This document shows, piece after piece, positions 1 to 9,010 of a DNA stretch of 64,000 bases; position 1 is the first letter of the stretch; every line of letters begins with the position of its first letter. Made by a program: the position numbers and the translations under genes. The stretch comes from Frankia sp. R82 (GTDB lineage Bacteria; Actinomycetota; Actinomycetes; Frankiales; Frankiaceae). The stretch spans positions 1-64,000 of the forward strand of contig NZ_JAMQQG010000020.1 of assembly GCF_023716925.1 (NCBI RefSeq), read 5' to 3'. The notes under the pieces are model-generated. The model was not told the DNA's origin, ran no database searches, and saw only the letters and a program-made list of their open reading frames with translations.

Positions 1-3000
1 GAGCTCGAACTGGTCGACGTCCCCCACACCCTCGCCGGACGGTCCCGGTTCGAACACCGGGCCGTGCTCGTCACCACCCCGCCCATCCCCCCCGCCGGGG
101 CGCCGGGCCGACCGGCCGTGGGGCCTGCGCCGCTGGTGGCGGCGCTCGGGCGGCTCGCCGACGGGCGGAGCGGGCCGGCCATCGTGCGCGACAGCTGCGT
201 GCCCGGGGCCACGACGCGGCTCGCGATGGTGTTCACCGGCCAGGGCAGCCAGCGTCCCGGGCTGGGCCGACAGCTGCACCAGGCGTTTCCGGTGTTCGCC
301 GCCGCCCTCGACGAGATCGCCGCCCGGTTCGACGCCCACGCCGGCCTGGACCGTCCGCTGCTCGAGGTGATGTTCGCCCCGGCCGGCTCGCCCGCGGCGG
401 CCCTGCTGGACCGCACCGAGTACACCCAGCCGGCCCTGTTCGCCCACGAGACCGCGCTGTTCCGGCTGGTCACCTCCTGGGGGGTGCGTCCGGCGCTGCT
501 GGCCGGGCACTCCATCGGCGAGCTCGTCGCCGCGTATGTCGCCGGCGTCTGGACGCTCGACGACGCCGTCCGCCTGGTCGCCGCCCGCGGCCGGCTCATG
601 CAGGCCTGCCCGCCCGGCGGTGCGATGATCGCGATCCGCGCCGGCGCCGACGAGGTGCGCGCGGCCCTGGCCGCCGCACCGGCCGAGCACGCCGGACGGG
701 TCACCCTCGCCGCCGTCAACGCGCCGTCCGCCGTCGTCATCGCCGGGGACGCCGGCGCCGCCGAGCACCTCGCCGCCACCTTCGCCGCCCGGGGCGTGGC
801 CACCCGCCGGCTCACCACCAGCCACGCCTTCCACTCCCCGCACCTGGACGGCATGCTGGCGCCGTTGCGCGCGGTCGCCGCCGACCTCACCTGGCACGAG
901 CCGACCATCCCGATCGTGTCGACGCTCACCGGCGAGCTCGCCCCGGCGTCGCTGCGCACCCCCGACTACTGGGCCCGCCAGGCCCGCGGCACGGTGCAGT
1001 TCGCCGCCGCCCTGCGTCGCCTCGCCGCCGAAGGCACCGACGCCTACCTCGAACTCGGCCCCGACGCGATCCTCACCCCCCTCGTCCCGGCGACCCTCGT
1101 GGACGACGCTGGCGACGACGCGGTCGCCGGTGCCGGTGCCGGTGCCGGGCGCCGGGCGCCGCTGGCGGTCGCGACGGCCCGCACGGGACGGTCGGAGACC
1201 GACACGCTGCTCGCCGCGGTCGCCGGTCTGGACTGCCACGGCCTCGACGTCGACTGGCGGGCGGTCCTCGGCCACCGCGGCCACCTGGTCGACCTGCCCA
1301 CCTACCCCTTCCAGCGCCGCCGTCACTGGCTCGACGACCCCGCCGGTTCCGCTCGCCCCGTGGGCGCTGCCGTCCAGGTGGGCGCTGCCGTCCAGGTGAG
1401 CACTGCCGTCCAGGTGAGCGCTGTGGCCACAGCCGATGCTCGGGTTCCGGCGCCGAGGTCCGGGCTGGCGGGTCCGTTGCCGGCGGGTCCGTTGCCGGCG
1501 GGCTCGTGGCCTGCCGGCGCCGCGACGTCCGGATGGCACTACCGCACCGTCTGGCAGGCGCTCGCCGACGCCGACGTCACCGCCGTGCTCACCGCGCATG
1601 CCGGCATCGGCCCACGCCGGCGGCCCGTCCCGCCGAGCCCGGTCGGTGCCGCCACCGGCGAAACCCCCAGGGGACGCTGGTGGGTGCTCGTCCCGCCGAG
1701 CGGCGTGGAACCGGCGCTGGTCAGCCGGCTGGGTTGGGTGCTTGAACGGCTCGGGGGCAGCGAGGTGATCCAGCTTGAGCGGGCCGACCGCGACGAGATC
1801 GCCACCCGCCTGGCCGAGCGCCGCGGCGCCGACCGGACCACTGGCGAGACGCCGATCAGCGGGGTGCTCTCCCTGCTCGCCCTGGACGGCACCCCCCACC
1901 CGGACCATCCGGGACTGTCCCGCGGGTTCGCCCTGTCCGTCGCCTGCGCGCAGGCCCTGGCCGACACGCCGTCGGACATCCCACTGTGGATGATCACCAC
2001 CGGCGCCGTCGCCACCGGTGACGACGATCCGGTGACCCGACCCGACCAGACGATGATCTGGGGCCTCGGGCGCACCCTCGCCCTGGAACAACCGCGTACC
2101 TGGGGCGGCCTGATCGACCTGCCCGCCAGCCGGCTCGACCCCGCCTTGCGCGGACGGGACGAGCACGACGTCGACGACCAGTCGCTGCTGTGGCTCGGCG
2201 TCGCCCTGACCGCTGGTGCCCTGACCGCTGGTGCCCTGACCGCTGGTGTTCCGGCTGCTGGTGTTCCGGCTGCGGGAGGCAGCCCCGGTGCCGGTACTGT
2301 CCCGGGCGCCTACGAGGACCAGTACGCCGCCCGGCCATCGGGGCTGCGCGTCCCGCGGCTGGGACCGGTACCCGACGACGAACGGGCACCGTTTGGGCCG
2401 ATGCCGGCGGCGGGACCGCAGCCGGTGGTGGGAGCGCAGCCGGGTCGGGCGGGGCGTGCGACGGCAACCGTGCTGATCACCGGTGGAACCGGTGCCGTGG
2501 GCGCGCAGGTCGCCCGGGCTCTCGCCCAGCACACAGCCGGACGACTGGTGCTGGCCAGCCGTAGGGGCCCGGCGAGTCCCGGCGCGACGGAGCTTGTCGC
2601 CGAGCTCACCGCGCTCGGCGTTCAGGCCACGGCCGAGGCCTGCGACGTGGGCGACGAGTCGGCCCTCGCCGGGTTGCTGCGCCGCCACGCGGACGCGGGT
2701 TCGCCGGTGACCGCGGTCGTGCACGCCGCCGGCGTCGTCGGGCCGAACCGTGCGCTGACCGACCTCACCCTGGACGAGATCGCCGAGGTCGTCGCCGGGA
2801 AGGTCGCGGGCGCCGTCGCCCTCGATCGCCTGCTCGCCACCCCCGCCGGCGCCACCGTCACCGACCTGGCGCTGGTGTCGTCGATCGCCGCCGTGTGGGG
2901 CAGCGGCAACCAGGCCGCCTACAGCGCCGCCAACGCCTACCTGGACGGCCTGGCCGGGCGGGCCAACCCGGGCGGCTGTCGGATCACCAGCGTCGCCTAC

Positions 3001-4575
3001 GGTCCCTGGGCCGGCGCCGGCATCGGCGCCGAACCGGCCCTGCGCGACCACCTGACCCGCCGGGGCCTGCGTCCCCTCCCGCCGGCCCCGGCGTCCACCA
3101 CCCTCGTCGCCGCCCTCGGCCCTGCCCTTAGTCCCGGTCCCGGTCTCGGTCTCGGTCCGGGCCCGCTCGCCGGGCCGGGTCCGGGGACATCAACGATCAC
3201 GGTCGTCGACGTCGACTGGGACCGGTTCCTGCCCTCGATCACCGCGGCCCGCGACTCCCGCTTCTTTGCCGCGCTACCCCTGCCCGCGACGGCCAGCCGC
3301 GGTTGCGCACGACCTCCCGGCGTCGGGGGGTGCGGGGCCGGCGGTCGCGCGGAGCACCGCGGCGCGGCGGTGCCTGCCGGGCGCGAGCTGGCGGAGCTGG
3401 TGCGGGCCGAGGCGGCGGACGTTCTCGGTCACGACTCGCCCGACGAACTCGATCCGTCCCGGCGCTTCCTCGAACTCGGCTTCGACTCGCTGGCCTCGGT
3501 GGAGCTGCGGCGCCGGCTGGTCGCGGCCACCGGTCTCGCGTTCACCACCCAGGCCGTGTTCGAACATCCCACCGTCATCGACCTCGCCGCCCACCTCGCC
3601 ACCCTGGCCGCAGCCACCCCGTCCGCCACCTCTGCTCCGTCCGCCACCTCTGCTCCGTCCTCTGCTCCGTCCGCCGCGCCGGCCTGGGACGGCGAGGCGG
3701 TCGGGGTGCGGGGGCTGTACCGGCAGGCCTGCGCGGACGGCAAGTTCGCCGCGGGCGTCGGGGTACTGCGGGCGGCGGCGAAGCTGCGGCCGGTGTGCAC
3801 CTCTGTCGGCGGGTTCGGGGCACCCGGACGGCCGGTGCGCCTGGCCTCGGGGTCGGCGCCGCTGGCACTGCTCTGCCTGCCGTCGATGGTGGCGCCGTCC
3901 GGGCCGCACACCTTCGCCCGGCTCGCCCTGCACCTGCACGGACGCCGGGACGTCCACGCCCTGGCACATCCCGGGTTCGGCGACGGCGAGCTGCTGCCCG
4001 CCACCGCCGACCTCGTCGTCGCCCGGCACGTCGAGACGATCACGGCGTCGTTTCCGGACCGTCCGATCGCGCTCGCCGGCTACTCCTCCGGCGGCTGGCT
4101 CGCGCACGCGATCGCGTCCGCGCTGGAGGAACGGGGCGTGCGCCCGGCGGCCGTCGTGCTGCTGGACACCTGGCTGCCCAGCGACCGCATCCCCGAAGGT
4201 GATATCCAGGACGAGCTGCGCGGCATCGCCGTCAACGAGCAGGCGTATGCGCTGATGACCGAGGCGCAGGTCACCGCCCAGGGAGCCTACCTGGACCTGT
4301 TCGAGAACTGGCGGCCCCGCGACGTGTGCGCGCCGGTCGTGCTGGTGCGGGCCGGCACCCGGCTGCCCCGGCGCACCGTCACCGAGGACATCACCGGCAC
4401 CGGTCAGGCCTGGACCAGCGAGTGGACCCTTGACCACGACAGTTTCGACGTGGCCGGTGACCACCAGTCGATGCTCCACGAACACGCCGCCGCCACCGCC
4501 CACGACCTGCACCGCTGGTTGACGAACCTGGAACAGGCACCGCTGCCGGCCGCCGCCGCTCCCCGGGCCGGCTGA
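1..4575 (+). CDS. Modular type I polyketide synthase, terminal module (5' partial)
   Basis: The reading frame is open to the left edge and the first residues look like a KS-AT linker, so the ketosynthase lies outside the window. Visible domains, numbered from base 1: acyltransferase (GQGSQ near 80, GHSIGE with Ser171, HAFH near 275; HAFH is the usual malonyl-CoA signature); ketoreductase (GGTGAVG near 827, Ser-Tyr974-Asn); acyl carrier protein (GFDSL, phosphopantetheine Ser1163); thioesterase (GYSSG, Ser1362). The KR lacks an LDD motif and has the Trp of VWGSG, which in the family predicts an A-type KR giving an L-hydroxyl. The final TE means this module releases the chain. Linkers carry in-frame repeats (2210-2280 and 3613-3675). 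The product is not identifiable from this fragment. Confidence 0.95.
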   Translation, partial: ELELVDVPHTLAGRSRFEHRAVLVTTPPIPPAGAPGRPAVGPAPLVAALGRLADGRSGPAIVRDSCVPGATTRLAMVFTGQGSQRPGLGRQLHQAFPVFAAALDEIAARFDAHAGLDRPLLEVMFAPAGSPAAALLDRTEYTQPALFAHETALFRLVTSWGVRPALLAGHSIGELVAAYVAGVWTLDDAVRLVAARGRLMQACPPGGAMIAIRAGADEVRAALAAAPAEHAGRVTLAAVNAPSAVVIAGDAGAAEHLAATFAARGVATRRLTTSHAFHSPHLDGMLAPLRAVAADLTWHEPTIPIVSTLTGELAPASLRTPDYWARQARGTVQFAAALRRLAAEGTDAYLELGPDAILTPLVPATLVDDAGDDAVAGAGAGAGRRAPLAVATARTGRSETDTLLAAVAGLDCHGLDVDWRAVLGHRGHLVDLPTYPFQRRRHWLDDPAGSARPVGAAVQVGAAVQVSTAVQVSAVATADARVPAPRSGLAGPLPAGPLPAGSWPAGAATSGWHYRTVWQALADADVTAVLTAHAGIGPRRRPVPPSPVGAATGETPRGRWWVLVPPSGVEPALVSRLGWVLERLGGSEVIQLERADRDEIATRLAERRGADRTTGETPISGVLSLLALDGTPHPDHPGLSRGFALSVACAQALADTPSDIPLWMITTGAVATGDDDPVTRPDQTMIWGLGRTLALEQPRTWGGLIDLPASRLDPALRGRDEHDVDDQSLLWLGVALTAGALTAGALTAGVPAAGVPAAGGSPGAGTVPGAYEDQYAARPSGLRVPRLGPVPDDERAPFGPMPAAGPQPVVGAQPGRAGRATATVLITGGTGAVGAQVARALAQHTAGRLVLASRRGPASPGATELVAELTALGVQATAEACDVGDESALAGLLRRHADAGSPVTAVVHAAGVVGPNRALTDLTLDEIAEVVAGKVAGAVALDRLLATPAGATVTDLALVSSIAAVWGSGNQAAYSAANAYLDGLAGRANPGGCRITSVAYGPWAGAGIGAEPALRDHLTRRGLRPLPPAPASTTLVAALGPALSPGPGLGLGPGPLAGPGPGTSTITVVDVDWDRFLPSITAARDSRFFAALPLPATASRGCARPPGVGGCGAGGRAEHRGAAVPAGRELAELVRAEAADVLGHDSPDELDPSRRFLELGFDSLASVELRRRLVAATGLAFTTQAVFEHPTVIDLAAHLATLAAATPSATSAPSATSAPSSAPSAAPAWDGEAVGVRGLYRQACADGKFAAGVGVLRAAAKLRPVCTSVGGFGAPGRPVRLASGSAPLALLCLPSMVAPSGPHTFARLALHLHGRRDVHALAHPGFGDGELLPATADLVVARHVETITASFPDRPIALAGYSSGGWLAHAIASALEERGVRPAAVVLLDTWLPSDRIPEGDIQDELRGIAVNEQAYALMTEAQVTAQGAYLDLFENWRPRDVCAPVVLVRAGTRLPRRTVTEDITGTGQAWTSEWTLDHDSFDVAGDHQSMLHEHAAATAHDLHRWLTNLEQAPLPAAAAPRAG

Positions 4576-4663
4576 CGGTCCGCCGGACCGACGGTTCGTC
4601 TCCTACCCGCGGCATCCGTCGCCGGCCCGTCCCCAACGCCGAGGAACCGGCGGTCGCGCCGGC

Positions 4664-4717
4664 ATGTGGAGGGTTGTTCGGGGATTTCGGGCCTGACAGC
4701 CGAACAACCCTCCACAT
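4664..4717. repeat. 18-bp perfect inverted repeat
   Basis: Arms 4664-4681 and 4700-4717 are perfect reverse complements over 18 bases around an 18-base loop. It lies 88 bases after the PKS stop. No T-tract follows, so it is not a textbook intrinsic terminator, although it could end transcription or stabilise the 3' end. Thirteen bases of the left arm (gagggttgttcgg) recur at 29024-29036, so the arm may belong to a dispersed element. Confidence 0.8.
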
Positions 4718-4779
4718 CTCGGCGAGCAACCTTCCGGGAACAGCCCGCAGCGCTGCGGTCATCCGGGGACGTGGCTCGG

Positions 4780-4935
4780 CTGTGTGGTCCGGCTGTGTGG
4801 TCCGGCTGTGTGGTCCGGCTGTCTGGTCCGGCTGTGTGGCTCGGCTGTGTGGTCCGGCTGTGTGGTCCGGCTGTCTGGTCCGGCTGTGTGGCTCGGGTGT
4901 GTGGCTCGGGTGTGTGATCTGACTGTGTGCTCGGG
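4780..4935. repeat. 13-bp tandem repeat array, about 12 units
   Basis: Twelve contiguous units of ctgtgtggtccgg, with variants at fixed positions (ctgtctggtccgg and ctgtgtggctcgg). The variants recur in the same order, suggesting duplication of a block of several units. The period is not a multiple of three and the array is intergenic between the PKS and the prenyltransferase gene. There are no unique spacers, so it is not a CRISPR. Apart from this array and the inverted repeat, 4576-5130 holds nothing recognisable. Confidence 0.9.
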
Positions 4936-5130
4936 CGGGGGAGGCGGGGGACGAGGTGCCTGGCGGTGGCTGGTGCCGCGGAGCGGCGGGGTATCGTCAT
5001 CCATCCCCGTCATGTCCTGGCCGGGGGTCATGTCCTGGCAAGGTCGGGCCGCGCAGCTGCCGGAACGTGGGTCAGGCGGTGGGTGCGGGGTCCGCGGCGT
5101 CCCTGCAGGCTCGCGGCGGAAGGTTTCACG

Positions 5131-5907
5131 ATGGCCCTCGGTGGCCCCCTCTACGCGTTCTACACCCGGCGGCTGCGCCGGCAGGTGATGGACGGTCCGC
5201 TGCCCGCGCACGTCGGACTGGTCATGGATGGTAACCGGCGGTGGGCCCGGGAGATGGGGATGGCCAATCCCAGTCTCGGTCATCGCTACGGCGCCGAGCA
5301 TGCCGAGGACGTGCTGTCCTGGTGCGAGGCCGTCGGGATCCGCCATGTCACGGTGTTCGTCTGCTCGACGGAGAACCTGCAGCGCCGGGGGGATGCCGAG
5401 GTCGCCTATCTGATGAGCGTGATCGAGCAGGTGGTCTCCGACCGGCTCGCCCGTCCGGACGCGCGGTGGCGGGTGCATCTCGCCGGGATGCTGGACGTCC
5501 TGCCCGACTCGACCGCGCGGGTGCTCAAGAACGCGGTGGAGACGACCCGCACCTGCACGACCGGGTTCCACGTGACGCTCGCCGTCGGGTACGGGGGGCG
5601 ACAGGAGGTCATCGAGGCGATCCGGGAGCATCTGTACGAGCGGGCCGAGGCCGGGGACTCCCTGGCCGACGTCGCCGCCGCCCTCACCGGTGACGACATC
5701 GCCCGCAACCTGTACACGGCGGGGCAGCCCGATCCGGATCTGGTGATCCGCACGTCCGGTGAGCAGCGGATGTCGAACTTCCTGCTGTGGCAGAGTGCGT
5801 ACTCCGAGCTGTACTTCTGTGAGGCGTACTGGCCGGCGTTCCGTGAGATCGACTTCCTGCGTGCGCTGCGCAGCTTCGCCGCCCGGGAACGCCGCCACGG
5901 TTCGTAG
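5131..5907 (+). CDS. uppS: Z-prenyl (polyprenyl) diphosphate synthase, UppS family
   Basis: A 258-residue cis-prenyltransferase condensing isopentenyl diphosphate onto an allylic diphosphate, for polyprenyl carrier lipids. MDGNRRW at 32-38 holds the catalytic/Mg-binding Asp33; the C-terminal RTSGEQRMSNFLLWQ and SELYF blocks match the family's diphosphate-binding and dimer motifs. Length and the N-terminal basic segment resemble the short-chain actinobacterial Z-farnesyl synthase type (Rv1086-like), but chain length cannot be read from sequence. The ATG at 5131 is chosen because GGAAGG lies about 8 bases upstream; a longer in-frame extension from 4927 would run out of the tandem array and is rejected. 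Confidence 0.92.
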   Translation: MALGGPLYAFYTRRLRRQVMDGPLPAHVGLVMDGNRRWAREMGMANPSLGHRYGAEHAEDVLSWCEAVGIRHVTVFVCSTENLQRRGDAEVAYLMSVIEQVVSDRLARPDARWRVHLAGMLDVLPDSTARVLKNAVETTRTCTTGFHVTLAVGYGGRQEVIEAIREHLYERAEAGDSLADVAAALTGDDIARNLYTAGQPDPDLVIRTSGEQRMSNFLLWQSAYSELYFCEAYWPAFREIDFLRALRSFAARERRHGS

Positions 5908-5992
5908 CGGGGTCGGGCGCCGCCGGCGGAGACGGTCGGGACGGCGGAGACGGCCGGGCATTTTGGCCGAGCTTGGCGGAACCGCTTTTCTT

Positions 5993-6007
5993 TGGCACCC
6001 GGTGTCA
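5993..6007. promoter_or_regulatory. Operator-like palindrome upstream of mftA
   Basis: TGGCACCCGGTGTCA, a near-perfect inverted repeat (6-base arms, 3-base spacer), 86 bases before the mftA start. An almost identical 15-mer precedes mftD at 10686-10700, and both sites are flanked by tacag. A shared regulator site, probably for a TetR protein, is inferred. Two 17-base direct repeats (gcggagacgg...) lie just upstream at about 5926-5960. Confidence 0.6.
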
Positions 6008-6093
6008 CTACAGTTCTGCCCCAGCGGGACCGGAAACGGTCCCGGCCGGACCACATCCGTCCGGGCACCAGTCGTGCGGTCAGGGGAGTGCGT

Positions 6094-6213
6094 ATGGAAC
6101 CGAGCGGGATCCAGATCGACCAGGCCGTCGAGGCGTCCGACGCACAGGCGCCCGTGGTGGAGGATCTTCTCGTCGAGGAGGTCTCCATCGACGGCATGTG
6201 CGGCGTCTACTGA
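6094..6213 (+). CDS. mftA: Mycofactocin precursor peptide MftA
   Basis: A 39-residue peptide ending in VEEVSIDGMCGVY. The ...IDGMCGVY C-terminus is the hallmark of mycofactocin precursors, whose terminal Val-Tyr is decarboxylated and cross-linked by MftC to make the redox cofactor core. GGGGAG sits 5 bases upstream of the ATG. The N-terminus is acidic, as expected for a leader recognised by MftB. The following mftB frame overlaps its end, so expression is probably coupled. It is far too short for automatic gene calling and easily missed. Confidence 0.96.
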   Translation: MEPSGIQIDQAVEASDAQAPVVEDLLVEEVSIDGMCGVY

Positions 6214-6617
6214 GCACGGATCCGGCCACGTCCGCTGGATCCGCCGGTCCGGTCGCGTCCGTCCGTCCGTTGTCTCTCGGCAGTGTCGCCGGCGGCGCTG
6301 GTGGGACGGACGCGGCCCCGGCGGCGGCGCCGGTTCGAGGTGGCGGTTTTGACCTGGACCGGCCGTGGCGGCTGCATCCGCAGGTGTCGGTGCGGCCGGA
6401 GTCGTTCGGTGCGCTGCTCTACCACTTTGGCACGCGGCGGCTGTCGTTCCTGAAGGAACCGGGGCTGCTGGCGCTGGTCGAGGCGCTGTCCGCGCACGAG
6501 TCCGCGCGGGCCGCGGCTGCCGCCGTGGGGCTGTCCGCCACGGATCTCGGCCGCTACCAGGGATCGTTGGCGGCCCTCGCCGCGTCCCAGATGCTCGTCG
6601 AGGGGAGTCAGCTGTGA
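6198..6617 (+). CDS. mftB: Mycofactocin system chaperone MftB
   Basis: A small RiPP-recognition-element protein that presents MftA to the radical SAM enzyme MftC. The C-terminal ~90 residues, from PWRLHPQVSVRPESFGALLY through a short helical domain to the end, match MftB. The N-terminal ~50 residues are Ala/Gly/Pro-rich and unconserved. The GTG at 6198 lies inside the mftA end with GAGGAGG about 15 bases upstream; a TTG at 6270 would give a protein nearer usual MftB length, so the start is uncertain. The stop overlaps the mftC GTG by 3 bases, indicating translational coupling. Confidence 0.88.
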   Translation: MRRLLSTDPATSAGSAGPVASVRPLSLGSVAGGAGGTDAAPAAAPVRGGGFDLDRPWRLHPQVSVRPESFGALLYHFGTRRLSFLKEPGLLALVEALSAHESARAAAAAVGLSATDLGRYQGSLAALAASQMLVEGSQL

Positions 6618-7936
6618 CCACGACGGCGACGGCCGGCACGCCGGCCGGCACGGTCGGCCCGACCCGGCTGATCGATCACTTCGCCCGCGGGCTTGCCGCA
6701 CCGATCTGCCTGACCTGGGAACTCACCTACGCCTGCAACCTGGCGTGCCGGCACTGCCTGTCCAGCTCCGGGCGGCGTGACCCGCGGGAGCTGTCGACCG
6801 ACGAGTGCAGGGCCGTCATCGACGAGCTCGAGCGGCTGCAGGTGTTCTACGTCAACATCGGCGGTGGTGAGCCGACGGTGCGTGCCGACTTCTGGGAGCT
6901 CGTCGACTACGCCACCGCACACCACGTCGGGGTGAAGTTCTCCACCAACGGCGTGCGGATCACCCCCGAGGTGGCCACCCGACTGGCCGGCAGCGACTAC
7001 GTCGACGTGCAGATCTCCCTCGACGGCGCGACCGCCGAGATCAACGATGCCGTGCGCGGCGAGGGTTCGTACGACACGGCGATCCGCGCGATGGAGAACC
7101 TGGCCGCGGCCGGGTTCCGCGGGTTCAAGCTGTCCGTCGTCGTCACCCGGCACAACGTCTCCCAGCTCGACGGCTTCGCCGAGATCGCGAACCGCTACGG
7201 CGCGCAGCTGCGGCTGACCCGGCTGCGTCCCTCCGGGCGCGGCGCCGACACCTGGGACGAGCTGCACCCCAGCGCCGCCCAGCAGCGCGAGCTCTACGAC
7301 TGGCTGGTCGCCGCGGGCGAGAACGTGCTGACCGGCGACTCGTTCTTCCACCTGTCCGCCTACGGCCAGGCCCTGCCCGGGCTCAACCTGTGCGGCGCCG
7401 GCCGGGTGGTCTGCCTCATCGACCCCGTCGGGGACGTGTACGCCTGCCCGTTCGCCATCCACGACGAGTTCCTCGCCGGCAACGTGCGTGACGCCGGGGG
7501 CTTCACCTCCGTGTGGCGCGAGTCCGAGCTGTTCGAGGTGATGCGCGAGCCGCAGACCGGCGGGGCGTGCGCGTCCTGCGGGCACTACGACTCCTGTCGC
7601 GGTGGCTGCATGGCGGCGAAGTTCTTCACCGGCCTGCCGCTGGACGGCCCCGACCCCGAATGCGTCCAGGGTCACGGGGTGGATGCGCTGCTCGCTCGCG
7701 GCGAGGTCGCCCCGCCCCGCTCGACGGTCGACCACTCCCGTCCGATCCTGGCCGGCACCGGGTCGACCCGCGCACGGTCGCAGGCGCGGGATGAGCGGGC
7801 CGGCCGCAGGAGCGGCGGCCCGGTTCCGGTGACGATCGGACGGGCCCCGAGTGCCCTGGCGCCGGCGCTGCCCCCGGTCAGCGCCTGCCAGGAGGACCCC
7901 CTCGCCGGCTTCGACCCGGGCGCCGCCCGCGTCTGA
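6614..7936 (+). CDS. mftC: Mycofactocin radical SAM maturase MftC
   Basis: A 440-residue radical SAM/SPASM protein. Cys41, Cys45 and Cys48 (CNLACRHC) ligate the SAM-binding 4Fe-4S cluster; the C-terminal SPASM region has CGAG...C, CPF and the CASCGHYDSCRGGC cluster. In the family MftC oxidatively decarboxylates the MftA C-terminal Tyr, then forms a C-C bond to Val. The GTG start overlaps the mftB stop; GGGGAG lies about 7 bases upstream. After the SPASM domain there is an atypical ~75-residue Arg/Pro/Ala-rich tail. No mftD follows directly: transcription appears to end here and mftD lies 2.8 kb away. Confidence 0.95.
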   Translation: MTTTATAGTPAGTVGPTRLIDHFARGLAAPICLTWELTYACNLACRHCLSSSGRRDPRELSTDECRAVIDELERLQVFYVNIGGGEPTVRADFWELVDYATAHHVGVKFSTNGVRITPEVATRLAGSDYVDVQISLDGATAEINDAVRGEGSYDTAIRAMENLAAAGFRGFKLSVVVTRHNVSQLDGFAEIANRYGAQLRLTRLRPSGRGADTWDELHPSAAQQRELYDWLVAAGENVLTGDSFFHLSAYGQALPGLNLCGAGRVVCLIDPVGDVYACPFAIHDEFLAGNVRDAGGFTSVWRESELFEVMREPQTGGACASCGHYDSCRGGCMAAKFFTGLPLDGPDPECVQGHGVDALLARGEVAPPRSTVDHSRPILAGTGSTRARSQARDERAGRRSGGPVPVTIGRAPSALAPALPPVSACQEDPLAGFDPGAARV

Positions 7937-8260
7937 GTGGCGGATTCGGCCCGGCTGCCAGTTCTTCTGGCCGTCGGGCCGTCGTGCTGTCAGGCCCCCC
8001 ACCTGGGCGTTTGTCGCCGTCTGGCGAGGCTCGACGGGGAACGGTTGCGGCGGTGGGCTTAGTGTGCGCATGGTGGTGGTACGCACCAGGTGGTTCTGGG
8101 TGCGGAGCATGGTTCAGGAGCAGCGGATCATAGCGTCCGGCAAAAGTTAACGTTGTTCAGTTTTCTGGGGTGTCGTCCCGACCGGGCGGCCAGGCGGAGG
8201 GAGCGGGTGATGGGCCGAAACCGAGGGCCGTGCCCGGTCTGCCGGCCGGCGCCTGTCGCC
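7937..8260. other. Intergenic region between mftC and the convergent TetR gene
   Basis: 324 bases between two convergent genes. A weak interrupted repeat (GTGCG...CGCAC) lies near 8066-8088. No gene, clear terminator or repeat array is seen. Confidence 0.5.
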
Positions 8261-8926
8261 TCAGTGCATGTCCTCGAGGTGCTTTTCCTCGCTGGTGCGG
8301 GCCTGCGCGATCAGGCTCTGCCAGCCGCGGACCAGCGCGGCGAGCTCAAGGTCGAAGAGCTCGTCGGTGGACGTCGGCGTCGCGGCGATGACCCGCGGAA
8401 GGTTTTCGGGGCTGGTGGCCGAGGCGGGGCTCAGCCCCAGGCGGGCGGCGGGCGGCAGACGGTTGGGGTTCATCATCGCCGAGCCGTAGGCGAGCATCTC
8501 CGCGCTCTCGATGATCGGGTAGCACAGCTGCTCGGGCACGCCACTGGCCAGCATCAGCGATGCCATGTGCTCGCGGGCCGCGTTGCCGCCGTTGCGGGCC
8601 GGCAGGCTGCCGGGTACGAACAGCGGCGCCGCGTTGGGGTGCGAGACGAGCACCTGGCGGAAGTTGGTCGCCGAGGCGATGAGAATCTCGTCCCACTCGC
8701 CCTCGGCGTTGAGCGGCACGATGGTCTTCGACATGACGGCGCCGACGACGCCCCGCAGGATCTCGTCCTTGTCGGTGAAATGGTGGTAGAGCGCGGCGCC
8801 GCTCACCCCGAGCTCGGTGCCGAGCCGGCGCAGGTTCAGGGCGGGCAGGCCGTCGCGATCAATAATGTCGAGCGCCTTTGTGATCGCCTCCCGGCGGTCC
8901 ACCAGCGGCGATCTGGGCCGTCCCAC
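8261..8926 (-). CDS. TetR-family transcriptional regulator in the mycofactocin locus
   Basis: A 221-residue one-domain repressor type. The N-terminal HTH (LRRLGTELGVSGAALYHHF) is a standard TetR recognition helix, followed by a helical ligand-binding domain of the tetracycline-repressor C-terminal type. GTG at 8926 is chosen because GAGGAGAA lies 7 bases upstream; longer in-frame extensions run into the tandem repeat. It is divergent from the amidohydrolase and sits between mftC and mftD, so it is the natural candidate for a mycofactocin regulator acting on the TGGCAC palindromes. Orthology to MftR is not established. Confidence 0.85.
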   Translation of the reverse strand: MGRPRSPLVDRREAITKALDIIDRDGLPALNLRRLGTELGVSGAALYHHFTDKDEILRGVVGAVMSKTIVPLNAEGEWDEILIASATNFRQVLVSHPNAAPLFVPGSLPARNGGNAAREHMASLMLASGVPEQLCYPIIESAEMLAYGSAMMNPNRLPPAARLGLSPASATSPENLPRVIAATPTSTDELFDLELAALVRGWQSLIAQARTSEEKHLEDMH

Positions 8927-8940
8927 GTGTTGTTCTCCTC

Positions 8941-9010
8941 TGTGCCTCGACAGGCTGTGCCCCGACAGGCTGTGCCTCGACAGGCTGTGCCCCGACAGGC
9001 TGTGCTCCGG
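8941..9010. repeat. 15-bp tandem repeat in the TetR gene leader
   Basis: Four complete units alternate tgtgcctcgacaggc and tgtgccccgacaggc, plus a partial fifth, giving a 30-bp higher-order period. The array starts next to the ribosome-binding site of the TetR gene, so it occupies its 5' leader or promoter. The rest of the 390-base divergent spacer (8927-9316) contains several imperfect gggccaccgtc-type repeats around 9110-9150 but no obvious operator. Confidence 0.85.

Noticed and set aside
3274-4512. 412-codon minus-strand frame opposite the PKS
   Set aside because: Antisense to the ACP and thioesterase domains, which are clearly coding on the plus strand.
4780-4935. Possible CRISPR array
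   Set aside because: Units are contiguous without unique spacers and no cas genes are present.
4759-6651. Long minus-strand open frame across the prenyl synthase and mft region
   Set aside because: It is opposite confirmed genes (uppS, mftA, mftB) and its residues are an Arg/Pro-rich shadow of GC-rich codons with no recognisable domain.
8261-8926. Naming the TetR protein mftR outright
   Set aside because: Location supports it but no MftR-specific sequence feature could be confirmed; left as a candidate.
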